Positions 55,801 through 64,000 of a stretch of 64,000 bases of DNA are shown here, piece after piece. The notes under the pieces were generated by a model. It ran no database searches and was not told where the DNA came from. It saw only the letters and a program-made list of their open reading frames with translations. The DNA comes from Lantana camara. Taxonomy: Eukaryota; Streptophyta; Magnoliopsida; Lamiales; Verbenaceae. How positions within the stretch are numbered: the first letter of the stretch is position 1; each line of letters begins with the position of its first letter. The position numbers and the translations under genes were made by a program. The DNA is taken from NCBI GenBank assembly GCA_037501455.1, contig CM074856.1:17691001-17755000 (forward strand). Direction: 5' to 3'.

Positions 55801-56404
55801 TGATGTGGGCTGATTTTGTACATTATCTTATGATTGAATTAAATATTCAATAATAGGGTTGTTGATATTATTGGAAGAAAAGAGAAAAGAATTGAGAAAA
55901 TATTGGGAGAAGAAGTCAGCAGTTACTACGTGGTTTTCAGATGTGAGAACGTGCCAAGACTTTAGGAGGAGAGAGAAGAGAGGAGGACCAGATACATTGA
56001 ACCTGGGAGAAACCCTAGGCTTTACATTTTTTCTCAAAAAGATTAGTCAAGAGAATCATCGTCATTCTACACAACACCCAGAAAACCTAGCAGCCCTGAA
56101 CTCTGAAATACTGCAGTCATATTCTATTTGTATTTTCCTTCATCATTTTCTTCTGTAATTATTACGGCTTGTTAGAGATTGGCTGCTCCAGAATTCTATT
56201 GTACACAGAAGACTAAAAAAACAGACGATTATCAGCAACTTCAGATTTTATCTTCATTTACCGTTATTTATATTTCTCATTTACTTTTCTGCAATTTAAG
56301 TCAACACTCATTTCTTTATTTATTTCTTCTTTTTACAGCTTGGTTGAATCTATTTCCTACATAAATAAATTGATTGGTGTTTGTTGAATTTTTAACAAAC
56401 ATCA
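55801..56404 (+). repeat. E2 3' LTR
   Basis: 604 bp, appears identical to 42886-43489. TSD CACGT follows. Confidence 0.95.
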
Positions 56405-57161
56405 CACGTCATGACACGTGGTCCAACTCGGACTTGTCACGCGTATCTCAGAGCCTCTTCTACTGTCCTCGTGGGTTTCTCAGGAATGGCAGAGGTTACA
56501 ATTACTGCGCTAACAACTCTCCCCTTGGAGACCTGAGCCCAATACTATGGTGCTCACACCCTCGAGACCGCCCTCATGATTAGAGCGCTAGAGAGGATCA
56601 TGGCTCCTGAACAAAGTGCCCCTCTAGCTATCCCGTGCCCCTCGATCCCGCTCGGGGTACCCTTCTTTATGGGAATAACATTCCCCTCATATAATAGTAT
56701 AGACTCGTATGCTGACCAAAGACACTTTACGGCTACCTTTTTGACAGGCCTACAGGAGCTTTTCCTCAAACCTCCTTCATTAGGACACATGTCTAGGGCA
56801 ACTCTCAAGGTACCTAATCAGGGGTAAATTACCAAAGAGTCCTCATACTCACCTATAAATACTCAGAAGATCGTCTTCTTCAGTAAGCAAGCTTTCCTTC
56901 ACAAGCTCTGTAGCATTTTCTCTCCAACTCACCTGAAATTGTTTCACTGACTTGAGCGTCGGAGAGCCAAACTGGTTATCACCCCTCATTCCCTCAACTT
57001 GGCCTTCTAACGTTGTTTTGTGTGTTTGCCTAGCAGGTAGAGCCCACCGCCGTTCATCTGCATTCTCTATCCTCACCGGAGTTTCAGTGTCTTAGGTTTT
57101 CCAATCCATATAAATTTTAAGTGGTATTGTGTGACATATCAGATCATACTCCATCAGACCT

Positions 57162-58339
57162 ACAATTAGATCATCTAAGAATTTGTGAACATGATCCATA
57201 ACTATAAGCACCCAAATTATGAAACCATAAATTATTGGGCCAAAAAGATAAAAGTAGAAGTCACGAACTTGGTCGTGAAAAGAATATTTTCAAATACGAA
57301 AACCCTAATATTCTACTCTAAAAAGAACAAGAGAAATAAGAGCCATGATTTAATAAAATAATTTTAAGTGCCTCTCATGAAGTTACTTTCCAATGGTGAA
57401 TCAACTAAAGGGGAAGAATCTTGGACAAAAGTTACAACATTAATAGAGATTCTCTCTTCCCAGCCACTAGTTGTTAAATATTATTATGTCAATAATTTCG
57501 TATTTATTTAGAAAATAATATTTTAAGAAAGAGGAATTACGAGTGGTTGATTGATTAATTATTATCCAATTTCACCTTTATTATTTCTTTTCCTAAGGTG
57601 CTCATTAGTGATATCCAACTAATGATATGTCACTTTTCTCTTAAGCTAGCAGCATATGCATAAGGATTAAACAACATTTTCATACGTTGCTTATTCCTTT
57701 TAATTTAAGCTTCAAAGCGTAGGACGTTCCGATGCTTAAGTAGAATAAATTGAAAATTCGATTAAATGTGATTGATAGGGTTCGATTATTTATTTAAAAC
57801 GACGGGAGTTGTATATCGAAAAACACTCACACTAATGTATTAGAAGCATATCTCTTTTACTTTTTCGAGACATAAATTTCAAAAATGTCAATTACACTTT
57901 GAATATATTTTGGCGTGACATTTCATTATCTTCTATTAAACTAGATTTTTTCCGACTCCACCTTGGTCATCACGGGACTCATTCACGGACGTGTTAAGTA
58001 TTAGAAAATCTCACCATAATGTGACAATTTTACTTTTTCCGAAATTTGATCAAGTAATTGTTGAAATAATTGTAAGTTCTCTCCTTTGATTTGAATAGGA
58101 AAATATAAGTTAATCTTAGAACTACCAATCAAACTATTCACGTGATATTTTCTTTTGAGTAAGGTTCTTGAAAGAAAATACAAATACTATAAGATACCAA
58201 TAAACTAACTTTGCAAGCCCAAGAACTTTTTGCGAGAATCTTGACGAAATTGAAAAGGAAAGATCATTTCAATGTAGCCAAGTAGTGTTTCATTTCTTAA
58301 TTCTCTATTTTTGTAAAAAGTAATGCTGGATTGTTCGCT
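57162..58339. other. Intergenic spacer, no gene seen
   Basis: AT-rich, no ORF with family resemblance, no clear terminal repeats. Confidence 0.6.
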
Positions 58340-58505
58340 TCCTATTATGCACGGATACAGAAATGGATATAGCGATACGGACACGACACAACACGAATAC
58401 GATAACATAGATTTTTTTTTTAAAAGTGCTAGACACAATATCAAACACAAATGTCCGATACTACACGATAAAACAAAATAATATTTTTAAAAATATGCAC
58501 ACATT
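58340..58505 (-). mobile_element. Degenerate copy of the 42686 MITE
   Basis: On the minus strand it carries AAATATTATTTT.TTTTATCGTGT, GTCGTGTCCGTATC and TATCCGTGCATAATAG, paralleling the order in 42686-42851. The ends are eroded and no target duplication was found. Confidence 0.5.
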
Positions 58506-58659
58506 ATTAGTTTTTTTATGGAATGTGAAGAGCACAAAAAATGCAACACCACTAAATTTATCTAACGAGTTATTAAATAAAAGAGAAAAATCGAGAGGGA
58601 CAATGAGAAAGAAAGATGTATTATTAATTATCGCAAGAGGAATACACAAAAAATATTGA

Positions 58660-59110
58660 TAGTACAAGTGCGTATGAGCATATGATAGCAAAAGATCAAT
58701 TAACCCCTTCCAAAATGATCCTCTCTTCCTTTTATAGCTATTCCCACGCCACTTCCAGCCAGACCGGTATGCAGTCCCTACTTTCCAGTTAGAGTTAGTT
58801 AGTGGGTTGAGAGAAAAATGGGGGAAGTTATTCCCACTCCTTAAATTTGAATCTCCCACTCTCTCCCCCTTAAATCTCAACCATTTCAACGTGTTTTGAC
58901 CTGGTGAGAACATGTTGTACTCATTTGGACTGATACTGGATCTGACTTGACTTTATCGGACTCAATCCTTATCCTGGTAGTCCGTAGCTCTCCACCTGCA
59001 GCGTACCTTCCAACTGGAAGGTAAATTCGTCTTTCCAGTCGTTCACTATGGATCGGGTTTTCATGGATTGGACCATGATTACTTTTATGGTGGATCAGAA
59101 TGTAAGAATA
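58660..59110 (-). other. Unclassified repeat, possible LTR fragment
   Basis: Less AT-rich than its flanks, with GCTATAAAAGGAAGAG (TATA-like) on the minus strand near 58735. Several small inverted motifs (CTTCCAACTGGAAGG at about 59006) are present. It may be a piece of an LTR, but neither end nor partner is seen. Confidence 0.25.
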
Positions 59111-60423
59111 GTACATAAGCATATTTGTCATAGATTTGGAGAATAATACTTTGCCCTAATAATCTTTGACTGTTGGATGTGTTTAACTGACCAACTTCTT
59201 TTTTTTTTTCTTTTTTGAAAGTACCAACTTCTATTTCAACTTCCGAATTATTTTCGCGAATAAATTAATTTTTTGCTGTTAAATCTAATAGAGTTCCGTG
59301 TGGTCCCAATTCCTACACCCATCAGTGGATAATGGTTTGAATTCACTTAAATAAGGTCTCATATTCGAACTTTTTGAATGTAAAAAATTACGTTGGGAGA
59401 TTAAAAAATATTAATTTATATTTTGTTCACAACTTAAAATTTTGTTTTATTTATTTTTTTGTTTAGCAAGATCTTTTATTATTTTGACGATAATAGTTAG
59501 TTTTAGTATGTGAAGGATTAATGCAATAAACTTAAATTTAGTATGTGAAGGACAAGTGGATGTATTTTAAAATTTTTATAGCTACAAACTTAAAGCTAAG
59601 ATCATTATTTGCTATAATGAGAATCACTATTTTCTTAGTTTCTTAAAATAAAATAACAATATTTAAGGGTTCTTTAAAAATAACCATTATTTCTTTAGTT
59701 TCCTCAAATAAAATAATAATATTTAAGGGCTCTTTTTTCAAATAAAAAATAAACGGATGCAAAAATTAGGACCCACACCAAGCTCATACAAAATTTTCCC
59801 ATAAGTAATACGTTATTTTTCTTTCCAACACACTATTTCTTTGCTTCCAGACAAACACCATTTCTACTACACTACAACATTTTAAGAATTTTTAACTCTA
59901 TTTCTCCAAAAGTTGCAAACCCAATCTTTGTTGATAATACAATTAGATATATATTTAAGAAAAAATAAATATGTTCTATGATTCTTTGTGCCCAGGATGA
60001 GACTGGGTTCGAATTTCAGAAAAGGAAAGTCCATCATCACCACTCCAATAAAAATATACCCTTTTTTCACTTGAAATGTCATTTCACAGAGAAATCAAGG
60101 AGACATGTTAATATTTTAAAAAAATGCCATAAATCAATACAAAGGAAAGGAAGTTTTTATCAAGCAGTGATTCCAAAAGATGATAACATTAGCTCTCTCT
60201 TAAGAAAAAGGTAGCAGCAGCTTCAATTACAAGGATCTCCAATTATTCTTCAAAAGTTCTCAGTAATATGCTTTTCTTGGATTGTTCTGCAAAAAGTTTT
60301 CAAAGAAAAAAAAGTAAGGTGATTTGAGATTATTCCTGAGGATAAATGTGGAGTGACCAGGGAAAAATCGATGAATGATTGAAATTAATGCCAAATTTTG
60401 ATGAATAGAATATGGAGAGAAAA
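59111..60423. other. Spacer and likely 3' UTR of the G-patch gene
   Basis: No ORF. A ~60-bp imperfect duplication (TTTCTTAGTTTC.TAAAATAAAATAA.AATATTTAAGGG) lies near 59630-59730. The 3' UTR of the minus-strand gene should occupy part of 60200-60423; its poly(A) site was not identified. Confidence 0.45.
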
Positions 60424-63400
60424 TCATACCAAAGGATTTGGTCTGTGACGATATCCGAGCATCATTCGTTTCTTATACTGCTCATAAATGTCATCGTCGG
60501 GCATAACCTCACCCGGAGCATGAGCACCAACACCCAAGTGATCCTTTTTAACATCTCCTGCTGTAATTGGAGCAGCAATTCCACTTTTAGAGCTACCCAG
60601 ACCCTCACCTGCAAGTTTTTACACTTTTTAAGTTTTTGCACTTACAGACTTCAAAACCCAATCACATGCAAATACAATGAACACTGAGCCAATCACATGT
60701 AAATGTTTTTTTGAAATTTTGCACCCTCTTGTTTCAATCAAAGCAAGTAGCCATCCTCATCTTCGTAGTTATCATGTTATAAGCATCCTTTTTTCTTTTT
60801 CTTTTTTGGCTGATGCATAATAATCCATCTTAACTGTTATAGAGCCTAATCAAATAAAAAAACAAAAAGCACACAGTATCTATGTAACTTGAAGAAATAC
60901 ACCCACTCGATAACATAATTATCTTGTGAGGCCACAATGTAATAGAGCGTTGTGCACTCTAACAAATCAACTTTGGTGAAATCTACCAGGCATGTGATAA
61001 TGGATTTTGACCTAACCAACACAAGAATGATGACCATATTTCTAGGTAATGTTCAAAATAAACTTGAGAGATCCTAAAAAATAACACTTTTTAAGAGAAT
61101 CCTTAAAATGACAGAGGAAACCACGATTTCAAGAAAATATTAGAACTAAATGGAAGACTTCATTGCTAGGTAGCAATAGAGTAATCAGTTTTGCTTACCT
61201 TCCTTCCAACCCATTTTTGATAGAAGCCTGTGACCAACATTGTCAGCCTGGATCTTTGCCCTCTCTGAAGCTTCATTTGCACTTTTCTGTGCAGATACAT
61301 CATTGCATGTGGCCATGAACTTGTCCAGCTCTTCCAAAGGAATATAGTCGCCCATGTGATGCCCTTTTTTCATAGAGGCTGTGCGCATTATTGAAGGAAA
61401 TCATTTGTATAAATATGTGAGAAACTGATTTCTCGATGATCCAAGCACAAGGGCTCCAAATAAATGATGGTTGCTGTTGGGGTCAACCTAACTATAATCA
61501 TTCAGATCAGTACCAACCTTGGAGGGAAGCAGGAGGAGGCATCTCATCCTTTGAGGCTTTGGGAGGCCTGGACTTCTCTTCTTGTGCAGCCTTCTTCATG
61601 TAATATTCCATCATGGCTATAGGGTCTGAGGCAATTGGGGCACTTGATTCACCTATCAGGATTTGGTACAAGTATAATACCAGCTATTAGTTAGAAATGA
61701 ATTGACAAACGCTAGTTATTATAGCAAAATACACCATATAAAAGTGACGTGACTTTAGAAAAATATGAGAAAACGTGACACTTATATTAAAACTAGAACC
61801 AAGTGAAAGCTAATTACCAAAAATACAGGAAAAACAAAACATACCATGACTTCCGCTCGATGCATGGGAAGATCCCATATTCTCAGGGGATTCATATAAA
61901 GCAGAGGCAGGAGTTTGATATTTCATGTGCTGATTTTGCACTCTCTGAGAAGCAATTGCTGAATTAGGAGTTCTAGTGCCTACACCAACAGATTCAAGAC
62001 CCATATTAAAATTTATGAATGCAAACTATCAGGAGCATGAGCAATTAGTACTGTTAACATACATCAGCACCATGGTACCTTGGTATAACATGATACCCAA
62101 AAAAAAGGCCATAAAAATGATAAAAAACACACCAAAGTATACTGGTAACGGAACTAATAAAAAGAATTCTCCTAATCCAAAATTCACAAATTTATTCAGT
62201 CATATAGATGATCGATAAAGAACTCTATACAAAATCATTACTTCTCATCTGGAAATGGGACCCATGATAAAAGCTCCAATAACTACCCTGACCAAGACCA
62301 GAAGAAATTCCTAGCACAACGGACTGAGCTTAGAGAGAAAGATGTATGTAAAAAAAGGCTTACATTCTTTACCCAGTCAGTATGTTGCATTCCATTCAAA
62401 AGACTCAATTATTCTGAAATAAAGCATTCGTTGACAATGTAATTCAAGAAATAGGAGGGGATCCTCTTTGATGGAGTATACTAGGGAAAGCAAGACTCCC
62501 ATAACTGACACCAACTATGCACTCGGACAAGGCTATAATCAAGATGAATTACACAACTATTTTTAGCACCCGAATTGAAAGGATAAAGGATGTAAGACAC
62601 GATTATGATTGCTGAACAGTATATTCCAAGAACTAACAAAATATCTATGAGTCCAGTGACTCAAACAAATTGCAATATACTGGGCATACGGCTAGCCAAA
62701 AGCTGTACGTAATTATCACAATATTTACACTATAGTATTTATGATTTCCCATGGATATTTCTTGAACTTCAGTGTATAATTTATAGAATATATCCTCAAG
62801 ACTGCACTAACCACTCTGTGACATCTGGGAATCCTTGGTTTGGGACAGAGCTTTTTGCTCTTCACCAAGTCGATATTCATAATACTTGAAATCTGAACAA
62901 CTTTCATCAAACAAAAACCTGCAGTAAAAGAAATCAATTGAAATTATGGTTTATATAATTAAAAGACATGCTTAATGAATTTTAAGAAAAAAGAGTATCA
63001 ACCACCGTCAGTATATAAGTGGAAGAAACCATAAACAAGGATAAAGAACAAGATCCCAATAATCACTCTGATATAGTCAGGTCAATATGCAGTGTACAGC
63101 AACTTATAAAATAGCCACCACCATACTTGAAACCAGAATGTGTGTTGGTTGAATCATTTTGTCATCTTACGATAAAATTACCAAGAATCGAAGAATGGAA
63201 TTTCAACTGTGGAAATATTTAATTGGATTACATAGCCTGACACTAAAGTTTTAAGGTAGAAATGACAAAGAAGGAAAAAGAAGAAACTGAAAAGGATAGA
63301 GCTAACTGAACTCCTTTAACAATAAGATGGACCAGAAAGACAAGTGAAGGGAATTACTGCTTAGTATTTCTACTATGAAGTCAAACTAAAAAATCATTGA

Positions 63401-63954
63401 GTGAGAAGCGAAACAGTATATATTTTCACAAATTGTCGATCTAATTTTACATAACCAGTTTATTATTTCATGCTAGAGGTGAAGCAGTTTCCATGCTACT
63501 TTTATGTTCTAGAAAATATATTAATTATAATATAAGATAAGTTTGCAACAGGTTTCTTCAAATGGCAACGTCAAACAACATTGGACAATACTGTTAGCAT
63601 GTTGAATGTGCTGGACTTTAACCAATATAAAATGAATCAAGATAATAAGAACATTCATGTTGGGTGAGCTGCTTTCAAGAGAAATATACAACCAAAAGGG
63701 TGGCCGAAATGGACCTACAGGCAGATACTAACTTGGAGAGGTACGAAGACTAGAAAAACACAGAATAAAGGAAAGAAGTAAACAATTTCTAGATAGTAAA
63801 GAGACATCAGAAATAAAGTTTGCATACTTGAAGGGGGTATCTCCAGGGTTCTTTTGTCGTGTTACATGCTCGAACTGCCTTCCGTTCTTGGCCACAAAAC
63901 TAGCTAATTTGTCAGCAACTTTCCTTACTGTAGGATCACTTGGGAAAGGCGGTG
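60424..63954 (-). CDS. SURP and G-patch domain splicing factor, C-terminal part
   Basis: Six in-window exons: 63954-63828, 62918-62812, 61979-61845, 61652-61518, 61378-61199, 60608-60424. All have GT-AG borders and phases that join; the N-terminus lies beyond the right edge. The 289 readable residues begin with a SURP module (FPSDPTVRKVADKLASFVAKNG, then FLFDESCSDFKYYEYRL). A Ser/Gln linker and MMEYYMKKAAQEEK follow, then GDYIPLEELDKFMATCND. The G-patch reads AKIQADNVGHRLLSKMGW followed by KEGEGLGSSKSGIAAP. The end is DDDIYEQYKKRMMLGYRHRPNPLV. This is the plant SUGP1-like type (Arabidopsis At3g52120 class). SURP modules bind SF1-like splicing partners and G-patches activate DEAH helicases; a spliceosomal nuclear role is family knowledge. 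Introns reach ~0.9 kb. No lesion seen. Confidence 0.92.
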
Positions 63955-64000
63955 CTGCATTTACTTAAATAACTGATTAATACCAACAGCATGAACAAGT

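Larger units (their letters stand above)
42886..56404 (+). mobile_element. E2: Ty3/gypsy Tat-lineage retrotransposon, defective
   Basis: 13,519 bp, plus strand. 604-bp LTRs 42886-43489 and 55801-56404 appear identical. TSD CACGT (42881-42885, 56405-56409). Same plan as E1: primer site, gag-pol, short tandem duplication, opposite-strand gene, polypurine tract. LTR sequence is unrelated to E1's, while the proteins are clearly homologous, so these are two distinct Tat families. gag-pol carries three stops and one frameshift; the opposite-strand gene carries one of each. Confidence 0.95.
42856..57156 (+). mobile_element. Solo LTR split by E2 (parts 42856-42885 and 56410-57156)
   Basis: Begins TGACGTGGCCTAATT and ends ACTCCATCA, flanked by a perfect GACCT duplication (42851-42855 and 57157-57161). 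Without E2 it is 777 bp. The right part matches the E1 LTR on the element strand: ACACGTGGTC near the start, CTATAAATACTC (TATA) near 56860, and CTGACTTGAGCGTCGGAGAGCCAAACTGG near 56950 (given here as a landmark split by reading). It is a relative of E1 and of the 6218 solo LTR, in plus orientation. E2 interrupts it 30 bp from its start. Confidence 0.85.

Noticed and set aside
58461..58913. 150-aa minus-strand ORF
   Set aside because: Spans a MITE fragment and an unclassified repeat. No domain or codon pattern supports it.

Overview
This is a eudicot nuclear window: AT-rich, with spliced genes that use canonical GT/AG sites and many plant transposons. The species cannot be named from the sequence. 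Only two host genes are well supported, both on the minus strand. One is a complete six-exon bHLH transcription factor of the bHLH122/128/130 (FBH-type) clade (CDS 16152 to 13150, 404 aa). The other is the C-terminal part of a SURP plus G-patch splicing factor (63954 to 60424) that runs off the right edge.

Layout. 1-5.5 kb: degenerate tandem copies of a hexose-transporter (STP-like) pseudogene among CACGTG-rich repeats. 5.7-7 kb: a Mutator-like (MULE) MITE and a solo LTR. 7.87 kb: a SINE. 8.15-11.8 kb: a non-autonomous Helitron. 11.9-18.3 kb: the bHLH gene, with foldback MULE-MITEs on both sides and a third inside an intron. 18.3-23.7 kb: AT-rich spacer with a second SINE and a hAT-type MITE. 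23.7-41.2 kb: a Ty1-copia LTR remnant split by a second, inverted copy of the Helitron. That Helitron is itself split by a young 12.9 kb Ty3/gypsy element of the Tat lineage (here E1, minus strand, TSD AATAT). 42.7-57.2 kb: a hAT-like MITE whose target duplication was hit by a solo LTR (TSD GACCT), which was in turn hit by a second, distinct Tat element (E2, plus strand, 13.5 kb, TSD CACGT). 57.2-60.4 kb: spacer with repeat fragments.

Most interesting system. Both Tat elements carry, between the end of pol and the 3' LTR, a separate gene on the opposite strand. In both, this gene has an N-terminal in-frame tandem repeat, a Transposase_28 (PF04195)-like domain, a basic NLS-like second exon and an alpha-helical third exon. 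The first two introns have the same phases (1, then 0). E1's copy is intact (890 aa, own TATA box, own poly(A) signal) beside an intact 2063-aa Gag-Pol. E2's copy has one frameshift and one stop, and its gag-pol has three stops and one frameshift, although its LTRs look identical. This suggests E2 was mobilised in trans after it was damaged.

All coordinates and splice sites were read by eye. Family assignments rest on motifs, not on database searches.
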